Both the position numbers and the translations under genes were made by a program. The notes under the pieces are model-generated. The model worked only from the letters and a program-made list of their open reading frames with translations. It was not told the origin of the DNA and searched no databases. A DNA stretch of 64,000 nucleotides, taken from Thalassotalea sp. GTDB taxonomy: Bacteria > Pseudomonadota > Gammaproteobacteria > Enterobacterales > Alteromonadaceae. Of this stretch, positions 9,167 through 18,806 are shown piece by piece (position 1 is the first letter of the stretch; every line of letters begins with the position of its first letter). The stretch spans positions 62,001 through 126,000 of the forward strand of contig JAQWHD010000050.1 of assembly GCA_029237915.1 (NCBI GenBank). Direction: 5' to 3'.

Positions 9167-10264
9167 ATGAAAGATTCATTATTTAGCGGTGTTAAATTAG
9201 GCAATTTATCTCTTAAAAATCGTATTGTTATGCCGCCAATGACTCGCTCTCGAGCAAGCCAGCCGGGTAATTCTGCAAATGAAATGATGGCCGAGTACTA
9301 CGCGCAGCGTGCAACTGCCGGACTTATCGTCGCTGAAGGTACACAAATTTCAGCTATGGGGCAGGGCTATGCTTGGACTCCAGGTATTTATACGCAAGAG
9401 CAAATTGCAGGTTGGAAGAAAGTAACTGACGCAGTACATGCGAAAGATGGTGTTATTTTCGCACAGCTTTGGCATGTTGGCCGAGTTACGCATCCTGATA
9501 ATATTGGCGGCGAACAACCTATTTCATCGTCAAAGTTAAAAGCTGAGAATGTAAAGGTATTCATTGATAATGGCAGCGATGAACCCGGTTTTGTTGACGT
9601 GGTTATGCCACGTGAAATGACTAAAGATGACATCAAAGCTGTTATCGAAGAATATCGTCAAGCCGCACTAAACGCTATTGCAGCTGGGTTTGATGGTATT
9701 GAGTTACATGCGGCAAATGGTTATTTAATTAACCAGTTTATTGATTCACAGGCCAATAACCGCACTGATGAATACGGCGGTAGTGTTGAAAATCGACTAC
9801 GCTTTTTAAGTGAAGTTGTAGTTGCTATGTCTGATGCCATTGGCAGCGATCGTGTTGGCGTTCGTTTAGCACCGCTTACCTCATTAAACGGTACCGTTGA
9901 TGACAACCCTATAGAAACATACACAGCAGCTGCAGCATTACTAAATAAACTGAATATTGTTTATTTGCACATTGCTGAAGTTGACTGGGATGATGCGCCA
10001 GATACGCCAATCTCATTTAAACAAGGCATACGTGATGCATTTAAAGGCATTATTATTTGTGCAGGTCGTTATGATGCTTACAAAGCTAAGCAATCAATTG
10101 TTGATGGTTTTTCAGATATGGTTGCTTTTGGTCGCCCATTTGTGGCTAATCCAGATTTACCAAGCCGTATATTAAACGGCCAACCGCTTGCGCCGCACGA
10201 TCCCAATACCTTATTTGGTGGTAATGAGAAAGGTTTAACTGATTACCCAGAATATTCTGAATAG
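9167..10264 (+). CDS. nemA: Old yellow enzyme family flavin oxidoreductase, NemA-like
   Basis: LKNRIVMPPMTRSRA, LWHVGRV, GFDGIELHAANGYLINQFID, GRPFVANPDLP; directly follows gloA. Confidence 0.88.
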   Translation: MKDSLFSGVKLGNLSLKNRIVMPPMTRSRASQPGNSANEMMAEYYAQRATAGLIVAEGTQISAMGQGYAWTPGIYTQEQIAGWKKVTDAVHAKDGVIFAQLWHVGRVTHPDNIGGEQPISSSKLKAENVKVFIDNGSDEPGFVDVVMPREMTKDDIKAVIEEYRQAALNAIAAGFDGIELHAANGYLINQFIDSQANNRTDEYGGSVENRLRFLSEVVVAMSDAIGSDRVGVRLAPLTSLNGTVDDNPIETYTAAAALLNKLNIVYLHIAEVDWDDAPDTPISFKQGIRDAFKGIIICAGRYDAYKAKQSIVDGFSDMVAFGRPFVANPDLPSRILNGQPLAPHDPNTLFGGNEKGLTDYPEYSE

Positions 10265-10324
10265 CAACTAGTTGTGCAATTAATTAAGCTCAAGCTATAA
10301 CTTAGTTGTAATAACTAGAGCCAA

Positions 10325-10362
10325 TAAAAAAGCAAGGCTACGTAAAGTAGGCTTGCTTTTTT
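10325..10362 (+). terminator. Rho-independent terminator after nemA
   Basis: aaaaagcaaggctacgtaaagtaggcttgctttttt. Confidence 0.85.
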
Positions 10363-10469
10363 TATGTGTCTTTGCAAATGAATTTATACAATTACAGTGT
10401 AATTTTACTTACTAGCTTCGCTAGGCGCTTCACTATAAATAAGGCGCTAACACTAGGTGTAGATGGCTT

Positions 10470-10700
10470 TTATAAAGCTCTTAAGTTACCTTGTAATATA
10501 ACCTCTAAACCAGCATTGTTAGAGCGTTCACCAAAGGTGTTAATTGCATAATCTAGAATTTGATTATTTTGTCCGTCTACATTCATCTCAGTACATTGTT
10601 GTGAAACACTTTGCTCTAGTTTTAAATCAGTTTGTTCATTTGCTGTACTGCTAATTGCAACTACAAGGCTAATAATACTTAACATGCTTACTTTTTTCAT
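10470..10700 (-). CDS. Small hypothetical exported protein
   Basis: MKKVSMLSIISLVVAISSTANEQ... signal-peptide-like N-terminus; the track starts upstream at 10745. Confidence 0.5.
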   Translation of the reverse strand: MKKVSMLSIISLVVAISSTANEQTDLKLEQSVSQQCTEMNVDGQNNQILDYAINTFGERSNNAGLEVILQGNLRAL

Positions 10701-11260
10701 TTTTATTTCCTCTGCTCTCCTATTCGTTAGGAGGCTATTATTCATTGGGCTCAGTATCAGCCTTTTCGGCTTTGAACATTTTGCTTCGATGGAGAGATAT
10801 TAAACTCTATTGAAACGATTGAAAATTTCTATATTTGGTATAAATCGTTCTAAAAAATAGAATGATTGTTTTTTGATATCCATTTGTAAATGTATGGGTT
10901 CGTTTCATGTTATTGATTTTGTTGTTTATTTTGTCAGTTTTTTGCGCGGTAGCATGTGATGTTTACAGCTTTTTTTGTCTAAAAATAGCTAGGTTAGCTA
11001 TAGAGAAATATTAATATATAGTGCTATTATTCATATTAATGGAATGAATAGGGTAAAAGGTGTAGCTATCGTTAACTAGAAGAGAACGATGGTTGGTAAA
11101 TAGTTAACAGATACAGAATAACTTGTGAGGCATAGAATTTGATATTCACAGCAAGTTTTGTAAATAAATAAACAAACTACAGCAAGAGCAATCAAGGCTA
11201 TCTAAATGGTGCCGGGCAATATAACTGTGCTCAGGTGATAATATTACACAAGGTATAACA

Positions 11261-12139
11261 ATGCTTAGAGTTACATTAGAACAATGGCGAATGTTTCGCT
11301 CTGTTGTTGAGTTTGGTGGTTTTAACCAAGCTTCCCAAAGCATACATAAAAGTCAGTCAAGTATTCACAATGCTGTTGGTAAAATAGAAGCATCGTTAGA
11401 TGTAAAATTATTTGCAATTTCAGGGCGAAAAACTATTTTGACTGAAGCTGGTGAGTTAATGTTAAAGAGAGCTAATTTTGTTCTTGATGAAGCAGCTAAA
11501 CTCGAAACGGTAGGGAAAACTCTTGGTCAAGGTACTGAAGGGAGTTTAAGAATTGCTGTTGATGAAATGTTTCCACAATTACTTTTATATAAGGTACTGG
11601 AAAATGTTTCTGCAAAATATCCGATGCTGCAAATAGAGCTCATTGAGTCAGTACTCAGTGGTTCTAGCGAATTAGTAAAAAATACCGATGTTGATATAGC
11701 TATTTCTTCCATCGCCTTAGCCGATGGTTTTAGTGAACAACTATGCCAGATTGATTTTATTGCAGTTGCCAGCCCAGAACATCCTTTGCATCTACTTAAC
11801 AGAGAATTATCTACGGAAGACTTAAAAAGCCACAGGCAAGTTGTTGTCAGGGATTCTGCACTTTTTAACAAAAATGATGCTGGCTGGTTAGGTGCCAATC
11901 AACGCTGGACGGTAAGTCACTTACGAACCTCTATTAATATGATATGCAATGGTCTTGGTTATGCCTGGTTACCTAATAGCTCTATTGAAGATAAGCTTGC
12001 TAAAGGTCAACTTAAGCCTCTAGCTTTACATTATAATGGCACACGCTCTGCCCAACTTTATCTTATCTTTAAAGATTTCGACAATTTAGGTCCAGCGGCA
12101 AGATCTTTTGTTGATGGCTTAAAAAGTCAATGTGTATAA
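11261..12139 (+). CDS. LysR-family transcriptional regulator
   Basis: N-terminal wHTH (LEQWRMFRSVVEFGGFNQASQSIHKSQSSIHNAVGKIEASLDVKLF) and substrate-binding-like C-terminus. Confidence 0.9.
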   Translation: MLRVTLEQWRMFRSVVEFGGFNQASQSIHKSQSSIHNAVGKIEASLDVKLFAISGRKTILTEAGELMLKRANFVLDEAAKLETVGKTLGQGTEGSLRIAVDEMFPQLLLYKVLENVSAKYPMLQIELIESVLSGSSELVKNTDVDIAISSIALADGFSEQLCQIDFIAVASPEHPLHLLNRELSTEDLKSHRQVVVRDSALFNKNDAGWLGANQRWTVSHLRTSINMICNGLGYAWLPNSSIEDKLAKGQLKPLALHYNGTRSAQLYLIFKDFDNLGPAARSFVDGLKSQCV

Positions 12140-12241
12140 CGAATAACACTATTTTTATAGCAATTTGATTAAATTGTTATTGATGATTTTTAATTTACCT
12201 CGCCTTTGTGAATAGCGGATCTTAAATTAAATTGCCACAAC

Positions 12242-12280
12242 AAAAAAAAGCAACCGTACATTAATGTATGGTTGCTTTTG
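12242..12280 (-). terminator. Terminator downstream of first doxX-like gene
   Basis: aaaaaagcaaccgtacattaatgtatggttgctttt. Confidence 0.75.
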
Positions 12281-12333
12281 GCTTTATAAGATTTAGTTTA
12301 TTGTGCGATTAACTAGTGTTATCGCTAATCGAC

Positions 12334-12780
12334 TTATTTTAGTTTTTCGACAATAACGTTATCTAGTGAGTAGCGACCGCCACCTTGTAACATTAATGCA
12401 AGGCTAATTGCTACTAGCGCTAAACCAAATTCGTAGCCGTTGTTGCTCATGAATAAGCCGTTATCAATGTGTACACTGAATATTGCCACTACCATAGTGA
12501 ATGCTAATACTAACGATGCAGGGCGAACTAAAAGACCAACAATTAATAAGATGCCGCCAAAGAATTCTGCACTACCCGCTAAAAGAGTTAAAAGGTAACC
12601 AGGTGCAAGACCGATAGACTCCATCCATTGACCAGTACCTTCAAGACCGTAACCACCAAACCATGCGAATAATTTTTGTGCGCCGTGAGCGAAAAAGATA
12701 ATACCTGCAATTAAACGTAATGGTAGTGTTGCTGAAGTATCGTTAGAGCTTAAAAGGTTTTTGATTGTTTCAATGTTCAT
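12334..12780 (-). CDS. DoxX family membrane protein (copy 1)
   Basis: LRLIAGIIFFAHGAQKLFAWFGGYGLEGTGQWMESIGLAPGYLLTLLAGSAEFFGGILL. Confidence 0.9.
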   Translation of the reverse strand: MNIETIKNLLSSNDTSATLPLRLIAGIIFFAHGAQKLFAWFGGYGLEGTGQWMESIGLAPGYLLTLLAGSAEFFGGILLIVGLLVRPASLVLAFTMVVAIFSVHIDNGLFMSNNGYEFGLALVAISLALMLQGGGRYSLDNVIVEKLK

Positions 12781-13134
12781 AATGTTATTTCCTAAATTTT
12801 GTGAGTTGTTAATTTTTCGTTAAGAGATGGTTAATACGATATAGGATTGGTTTAAAGATAACTAAGAGTAAAGTGTTTTTGTTTGTAAAAAAGTGTATTT
12901 GTATCAATGGGTTTTAACAATATCCTGCGCTTATTTACATTATTTAACAATGGTTGGCGATATTTAACAGTTTTGGCTGGTGTTGCTCTGTTGGGGCTGT
13001 ATAAAATATTGTTATGCAACAAGAAATAATGTGAAAAGTGTCATCGCAGGCTGTTTTATTTGCAGTATCTTGTTTGGCAGTGAAATTAGGAAAATAATAG
13101 CGTTAACTATAAAGGATATATTAAGCTGGATAAC

Positions 13135-13168
13135 AAAAAAGCAACCTACAGTAATGTAAGGTTGCTTC
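13135..13168 (-). terminator. Terminator downstream of pirin-like gene
   Basis: aaaaaagcaacctacagtaatgtaaggttgctt; similar to the hairpin at 12242-12280. Confidence 0.7.
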
Positions 13169-13209
13169 TATTTATATCTCCTCTATAAGAAGAGGTTGTA
13201 GATTGAGGT

Positions 13210-13923
13210 TTAATCTACTGGTGCATCAATAACAATGATTTCACAGTCAGTTAATGCAGTAAACTTAATAGTCTTTTGCTTTGTAACTTCAGCTCCGTCG
13301 CCTTTGTTCATTACAATAGAGTCTTGGTTATCGCTCACTTGAAATTGACCATCAGATGCTAATACATAAGCTTGGTGCTCAATTTGTATTTCAAACTCAC
13401 TACCTTTATCAACCTTACCACCATAGATACGAGCAAATTGATTGATATATAGTGCATTATCTTTATCTTCTGGATAACCAGAAACCAATAACGCTAAGCC
13501 ACCATTCTCTGCTTTCTCAGAAAAACGCTTACTTTCCCAGCGTGGCTTTATATTAAGTTGGTTCGGTTCAATCCATATTTGATAAAACGTTAATGGATCT
13601 TTACTTAAGTTATATTCTGAATGAGCAATACCTGTACCAGCGCTCATTACTTGCACTTCACCTTCAGGTGTTATGCCTTTATTACCTGCGCTGTCTTGAT
13701 GAACGATAGAGCCAGAACGAATAAAGCTAATGATTTCCATATTGCGATGTGGATGAGTTGGAAAACCCGTACCAGATGCAACCCAATCGTCGTTCACAAC
13801 TAAAAGTGTACCAAAGCCGGTTCTTGCTGGATTATAATAGTTAGCAAAACTAAAGTGGTGGCTTGACTGTAACCAGCCGTGGTTTGCTTTACCTAGTTTG
13901 TCAAAAGTGTATTGCTTGATCAT
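13210..13923 (-). CDS. Pirin family protein (YhaK-like bicupin)
   Basis: HHFSFANYYNPARTGFGTLLVVNDDWVASGTGFPTHPHRNMEIISFIRSGSIVHQDSAGN. Confidence 0.92.
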   Translation of the reverse strand: MIKQYTFDKLGKANHGWLQSSHHFSFANYYNPARTGFGTLLVVNDDWVASGTGFPTHPHRNMEIISFIRSGSIVHQDSAGNKGITPEGEVQVMSAGTGIAHSEYNLSKDPLTFYQIWIEPNQLNIKPRWESKRFSEKAENGGLALLVSGYPEDKDNALYINQFARIYGGKVDKGSEFEIQIEHQAYVLASDGQFQVSDNQDSIVMNKGDGAEVTKQKTIKFTALTDCEIIVIDAPVD

Positions 13924-14022
13924 GATCTATCTCCGAAACTTTGCTTATGCGCCGCTTAAGTAAGTCGGCGCATAATATTTAATTGTTTAATTTATCGATT
14001 AGTTATGTGCGCTGTAACAAGC

Positions 14023-14469
14023 TTATTTAAGTTTGTTAGCAATGATGTTATCTACAGAGTAACGACCAGCGCCTTGAAGCATTAAGGCAACACTAATTGC
14101 TACTAGTGCTAAACCAAATTCGTAGCCGTTGTTGCTCATGAATAAGCCGTTATCAATGTGTACACTGAATATTGCTACTATCATAGTGAATGCTAATACT
14201 AACGATGCAGGGCGAACTAACAGGCCGATAATTAATAAGATACCGCCGAAAAATTCTGCACTACCCGCTAAAAGCGTTAAAAGGTAACCTGGTGCAAGAC
14301 CAATTGATTCCATCCATTGACCTGTACCTTCAAGACCGTAACCACCAAACCATGCGAATAATTTTTGTGCGCCGTGAGCGAAAAAGATAATACCTGCAAT
14401 TAAACGTAATGGCAGTGTTGCTGAAGTATCGTTAGAGCTAAGAAGTTGTTTGATAGTTGCGATGTTCAT
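14023..14469 (-). CDS. DoxX family membrane protein (copy 2)
   Basis: Nearly identical to the 12334-12780 product; differences concentrated at the termini. Confidence 0.9.
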   Translation of the reverse strand: MNIATIKQLLSSNDTSATLPLRLIAGIIFFAHGAQKLFAWFGGYGLEGTGQWMESIGLAPGYLLTLLAGSAEFFGGILLIIGLLVRPASLVLAFTMIVAIFSVHIDNGLFMSNNGYEFGLALVAISVALMLQGAGRYSVDNIIANKLK

Positions 14470-14755
14470 AATGTGGTTTCCTAAAGTTTTAAAGTTTCAA
14501 GTATTTGTTAAGTTGGAGCTATTGTAATAGGAAACTTAATTTAGGATAAGCAATCAAATTTGACTGATAAGTTCAAAAAATTTGAACTAAGATAATCTTT
14601 ATTCATAAGCTCGCCTTGAACCGTCCTCTGAAACTCTAAAGCTAACACATATCATAGAAGTGCAAATGTATTACGCTTAAACACGTTAAGTCGGTTATAA
14701 TGCATCTAGCTTTGAAAACAACCTTCAAAGCCCAAACTAAGTTAAGGTTTTTTTA

Positions 14756-15208
14756 ATGATCAACAATGATATTATTCGTCGTGTTAGCACTATTTTTAAT
14801 TTTGATGATGCGCACATCATTAAAGTATTCGCGTTAGGTCAGTGCGAAATAAGCCCAGAGCAATTAGAGAACTTTGCCAAAGAAAAAAATGATGCACAAT
14901 ATGTGGAAGTTGAAGATGTCGAATTGGCTGCATTTTTAAACGGTTTAATTATTGAAAAACGTGGCAAAAAAGACGGGGCACAACAACCTAATGAAGTTGA
15001 GCTAAACAATAATCAAATCTTTAATAAGTTAAAAATAGCCCAATCGCTAAAAGCTGAAGAGGTTATTAGTATCCTAGAGTTAGGTCAATTGAGCTTAACC
15101 AAATATGAGCTAAGTGCATTGTTCCGTAACCCGAATAACAAGCATTTTCGACAATGTGGTGATGATGTATTAAATGCCTTTATAAAAGGTTTGTTGGCGC
15201 AAAAATAA
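14756..15208 (+). CDS. DUF1456 family protein, YehS-like
   Basis: Two repeated ~65 aa units (NDIIRRVSTIFNFDDAHIIKVFALG... / NQIFNKLKIAQSLKAEEVISILELG...). Confidence 0.82.
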   Translation: MINNDIIRRVSTIFNFDDAHIIKVFALGQCEISPEQLENFAKEKNDAQYVEVEDVELAAFLNGLIIEKRGKKDGAQQPNEVELNNNQIFNKLKIAQSLKAEEVISILELGQLSLTKYELSALFRNPNNKHFRQCGDDVLNAFIKGLLAQK

Positions 15209-15241
15209 AATCTATGTATTACATAAAGTGAGCTTCTTAGT

Positions 15242-16156
15242 TCACTTTTTTTGTACATTCGATTGTTTAAAATGCTGGCGCCCATAAGTGATGATGGTGT
15301 CACTTATTTTCTTTTGTACGCCGCGCTCTAAAACCCAGCTGTGCCAAAATAATGCTTGAGGTAAATGTTTATCAGGCGCTAGGTCAATCAGTGCCCCCGT
15401 TGCTAAATGCTCATTTGCTTGTGTGGTTGGGATCAAACCATAAGCAAGCCCTGCAAGTGTCATACTTACTACAACTTCAGAAGAGCGAATTCGATGACAG
15501 GGATAATCATTACGGCGCACATTAAAATGTTTTTTTAAATAGTCACTATGCATGGTGTCCCTCGCGTCATAATCAATACTGGGGGCAAGTTGTAAATTCT
15601 GCTTGCTAAGTCCGTCTTTAAAATGCTTTTTCTGAAAATCTCTGCTCGCACATAAAATATAATCTATGGTACCAATAGGCTCTACTTTAACTCCGGCAAA
15701 GCTACTTTGCTGTGAACTTACCGCGGCAAACACTTCACCTTTTTTCAGTAACTCTTGTGTATTCGCTTCATTAGTTACTTGAATATTTAATTCAACCGAG
15801 TACTTCTTTAACACCGGAGTGATTGCTGGAATAAACCAACTGGCTAATGTGTCGGCATTCACTGCAATGTTAATAGGCGTTGAGGTTGGTGCATCATTAG
15901 GCATTATTTCACTGGTTAAGTCGTACTCTAATTGACGAATTTTTCGAAAATGAGATAACAGCTTTTCACCTACTAATGTTGGCCTTAGTGGCTGAGTTCT
16001 TATTAACACTGGTTGTGCTACAACTTGTTCTAATTGTTTTATACGCTGAGAAATTGCCGACTGGGTAATATTTAATACATTGGCTGCTTTGTCAAAACTT
16101 TGTTGTTGAACCACGGTATCAAGAGCGTGAATAAGTTTGTAGTCAAAAGGGCGCAT
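15242..16156 (-). CDS. argP: LysR-family regulator ArgP (IciA)
   Basis: MRPFDYKLIHALDTVVQQQSFDKAANVLNITQSAISQRIKQLEQVVAQPVLIRTQPLRPT; divergent from argO. Confidence 0.88.
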   Translation of the reverse strand: MRPFDYKLIHALDTVVQQQSFDKAANVLNITQSAISQRIKQLEQVVAQPVLIRTQPLRPTLVGEKLLSHFRKIRQLEYDLTSEIMPNDAPTSTPINIAVNADTLASWFIPAITPVLKKYSVELNIQVTNEANTQELLKKGEVFAAVSSQQSSFAGVKVEPIGTIDYILCASRDFQKKHFKDGLSKQNLQLAPSIDYDARDTMHSDYLKKHFNVRRNDYPCHRIRSSEVVVSMTLAGLAYGLIPTTQANEHLATGALIDLAPDKHLPQALFWHSWVLERGVQKKISDTIITYGRQHFKQSNVQKK

Positions 16157-16331
16157 GGCGTACTCAATTTTATAAGTAATATCTATTAATAATTAACCGG
16201 TATTATAGGTTAATATGATTATAAGTAAAATTAATAAAAGTTAAGTTTATTTAATTTTACTTAATTGTGTGCCAACTATAAAATTTGCCTATCAGTTTTG
16301 CTTTATCTATTTTTTGTTTTAGGAGTTCGCT

Positions 16332-16946
16332 ATGTTGACCGTTATGCCGGTATTAAAAGGTTTTGTTCTTGGGCTTGGGCTTATTATTCCTATTGGCGCA
16401 CAAAACTCTTATGTGCTTAGTCAAAGTATTAAGCGCAATCATCATTTAGTTGCGGCAACAATATGTGTATTTAGCGACTTTCTGTTAATGGCCATTGGCG
16501 TTTATGGCGGTGGTGCGTTACTTGAAAGTAATTCAACGCTAGCTCTAATTATTACTTGGGCTGGCATCATCTTTTTATCTGTATACGGTGTTGTTTTTTT
16601 TAAAAGTTTTTACCAAGGCGGTAAGGGCGATGTGCTTAAAAGTATGAAGCCTAGTACTCGCAAGGCGGTAATATTTACCACCTTAGCGGTTACTTTTCTA
16701 AATCCGCATGCGTATTTAGATACGGTTGTTATTATTGGCAGCATTAGTGGCCAGTTTGATGATGCGCAAAAAAGTACATTTTTAGTGGGTATTATGCTGG
16801 CATCATTATTTTGGTTTTATACTTTATCATTAGGTGCGGCAAAGATGTCACCTTGGCTGGCGCAAGAAAAGGTGCAACGAGTGATTAATTTATTAGTAGC
16901 AATATTAATGTGGGTAATTGCGTGGAGTTTATTTAGTAGCCTTTAA
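16332..16946 (+). CDS. argO: LysE/ArgO family amino acid exporter
   Basis: KGFVLGLGLIIPIGAQNSYVLSQSIKRNHHLVAATICVFSDFLLMAIGVYGGGALL. Confidence 0.9.
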   Translation: MLTVMPVLKGFVLGLGLIIPIGAQNSYVLSQSIKRNHHLVAATICVFSDFLLMAIGVYGGGALLESNSTLALIITWAGIIFLSVYGVVFFKSFYQGGKGDVLKSMKPSTRKAVIFTTLAVTFLNPHAYLDTVVIIGSISGQFDDAQKSTFLVGIMLASLFWFYTLSLGAAKMSPWLAQEKVQRVINLLVAILMWVIAWSLFSSL

Positions 16947-16984
16947 ATAATGTTGTTTCTTGATAAAAAGAATTAACTAAACTA

Positions 16985-17013
16985 AAAATGACTGCAGATA
17001 AGCAGTCGTTTTT
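16985..17013 (+). terminator. Terminator after argO
   Basis: aaaatgactgcagataagcagtcgttttt. Confidence 0.75.
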
Positions 17014-17055
17014 GTATTTCAATTATCTTAATTTTATTATGTATATATTAATTAA

Positions 17056-17128
17056 CAACCAGTAGTTACCGAACCAAAGCTTGCTTGTTGATAAGAGTTT
17101 AGCAAGCAAACTTATATTTACTGGGTTG
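17056..17128. other. Nested inverted repeat, possible structured element
   Basis: Outer CAACCAGTA (17056-17064)/TACTGGGTTG (17119-17128); inner GCTTGCT (17079-17085)/AGCAAGC (17101-17107). Confidence 0.4.
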
Positions 17129-17233
17129 TAAGACGTTCATTTATATAAAGTCTTTTAGTCGTAATATTAAATAACCAAATAGTTCAAAAACACTCTATTT
17201 AAAACAAATTTGTTGAATGGGTTTTAACCCTGT

Positions 17234-17273
17234 AATGTCGTATGTTTGCATTGTTAAAATGTCGTATGTTTGC
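17234..17273 (+). promoter_or_regulatory. Direct repeat AATGTCGTATGTTTGC x2 upstream of the toxin-antitoxin operon
   Basis: Identical 16-mers at 17234-17249 and 17258-17273, 33 bp before the antitoxin ATG. Confidence 0.55.
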
Positions 17274-17306
17274 TATATTGATGTTTATGCTATTAGGAGT
17301 TTTACC

Positions 17307-17705
17307 ATGACTATAACCAGTAAAGTAAAAGCGAGAATAAATCGCTCAAAGCGATATGTCTTTGAACGTGCTGATTTTACTGATATTGCAGGGTATGACC
17401 AAGTTGGACGTGTACTAAAAAAACTTGTTGATGCGGGTGACTTATTACGTATCGGTTATGGGCTTTATACCAAAGCAAGAAAAAACCGTATCACAGGTAA
17501 CTTGATGCCTGCCTCTCCTGCGGGTGCTGATGGCGTTATATTAGAAGCTATCGAAAAACTCGGTATTGATTACAAGTTTGATGAATTCTCACAACGAAGC
17601 ATTGATGGTGACAGCCTTCAAATCCCCGCTTCATTTCAAATCATTACCAATAAACGTTTTAAACGTAAAATAGTCGTAAGCAATAGTGCTATCAATGCCA
17701 GTTGA
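17307..17705 (+). CDS. DUF6088 / AbiEi-like antitoxin
   Basis: KVKARINRSKRYVFERADFTDIAGYDQVGRVLKKLVDAGDLLRIGYGLYTKAR wHTH; RBS aggag; overlaps the downstream AbiEii gene. Confidence 0.82.
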   Translation: MTITSKVKARINRSKRYVFERADFTDIAGYDQVGRVLKKLVDAGDLLRIGYGLYTKARKNRITGNLMPASPAGADGVILEAIEKLGIDYKFDEFSQRSIDGDSLQIPASFQIITNKRFKRKIVVSNSAINAS

Positions 17706-18654
17706 TAGCAGTTTGTTTTTAGATGTTTCCGATGCTTTGGGGCTGGGTAACCCTGCCATTGTTGAAAAAGATTACTATGTTGTGGCTTTATTAAAGCTAC
17801 TGTCAGAGTTATCATCAGATACACATTTATTGGTGTTTTCTGGTGGTACAGCACTAGCTAAGTCAGGCATTAAAACTCACCGAATGTCAGAAGATGTTGA
17901 TATTAAAATCATCCCTAAAAAACTTTTAGCTGAAGTATCAAAAACGCAAAAGAGAAAAGCAAGAAGAGAGCTTCATCAGCAAGTTTTAGATACAATTCAT
18001 TCGAATGATGTATTCACCATTGAAAGTAAGCCCATCATTTTTGATGAGTACAGATACCAGCAGTTCGACATTCGCTATCCTCAAGCTCATTCAATCGTTC
18101 CATGTTTAAGGCCCTTTATTAAATTAGAGCTCATAGAAACTTTATTATATGACGAAGTAAATCAACGAGAAATTTCTTCATTAACTAATGAAGTAATGCA
18201 AGAAGCACCAGAAGTCGAAACAATGGACTTTACTAGCATTATTAGTACGCAGGCTGAAAAACTAGTTTCAATGCTCAGAAGAACCGCTAGCTTCACACGC
18301 GATAGTCAAAGGAATGATGATCCTGCTTTAATCCGCCATATTTATGATACCTATTACATTCAACAAGCCAATCACGCGGATATTGAAATAGTAGTACCAC
18401 TGGTTGCTAAAGTGATAGCTGAAGATGTTACCCGATATGGAAATCAGCATGAAGAATTTGTTGAAAACCCTATTGGTGAGCTAATGTTTGGCTTGCAAAT
18501 GTTGGAGGAAAATAAGGTATATGAAGAACGATTTAATAAATATGTGGTGCCGATGGTTTATGGCGATATTATAGTAACCTGGCAAGGCGCATTTAGTGTA
18601 TTTAAGTTATTTGTGAAACAAGTTTTAAATGAGATTAATAAAAGCAATAGTTAA
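17695..18654 (+). CDS. Nucleotidyltransferase AbiEii/AbiGii family toxin
   Basis: EKDYYVVALLKLL...LVFSGGTALAKSGIKTHRMSEDVDIKI typical AbiEii core; start ATG 17695 overlaps antitoxin end by 11 nt (track start 17686). Confidence 0.9.
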   Translation: MPVDSSLFLDVSDALGLGNPAIVEKDYYVVALLKLLSELSSDTHLLVFSGGTALAKSGIKTHRMSEDVDIKIIPKKLLAEVSKTQKRKARRELHQQVLDTIHSNDVFTIESKPIIFDEYRYQQFDIRYPQAHSIVPCLRPFIKLELIETLLYDEVNQREISSLTNEVMQEAPEVETMDFTSIISTQAEKLVSMLRRTASFTRDSQRNDDPALIRHIYDTYYIQQANHADIEIVVPLVAKVIAEDVTRYGNQHEEFVENPIGELMFGLQMLEENKVYEERFNKYVVPMVYGDIIVTWQGAFSVFKLFVKQVLNEINKSNS

Positions 18655-18720
18655 ATTATAGGATTTAACTTTTCATATTAGAAATAAGAGGGTTGAATCA
18701 ATGTAAATCCTAACTAAGAA

Positions 18721-18753
18721 AAAAACATCAGATTAAAGAAATTTGATGTTTTT
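18721..18753 (-). terminator. Likely terminator between convergent genes
   Basis: aaaaacatcagattaaagaaatttgatgttttt. Confidence 0.6.
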
Positions 18754-18806
18754 AATTGCTCCTCGATAGGTAATCGACTTGGTTAATTAGTCCTGCTTTT
18801 TTTATT

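Noticed and set aside
9388-9924. Minus-strand ORFs inside nemA
   Set aside because: Antisense to a clear old yellow enzyme gene; no independent support.
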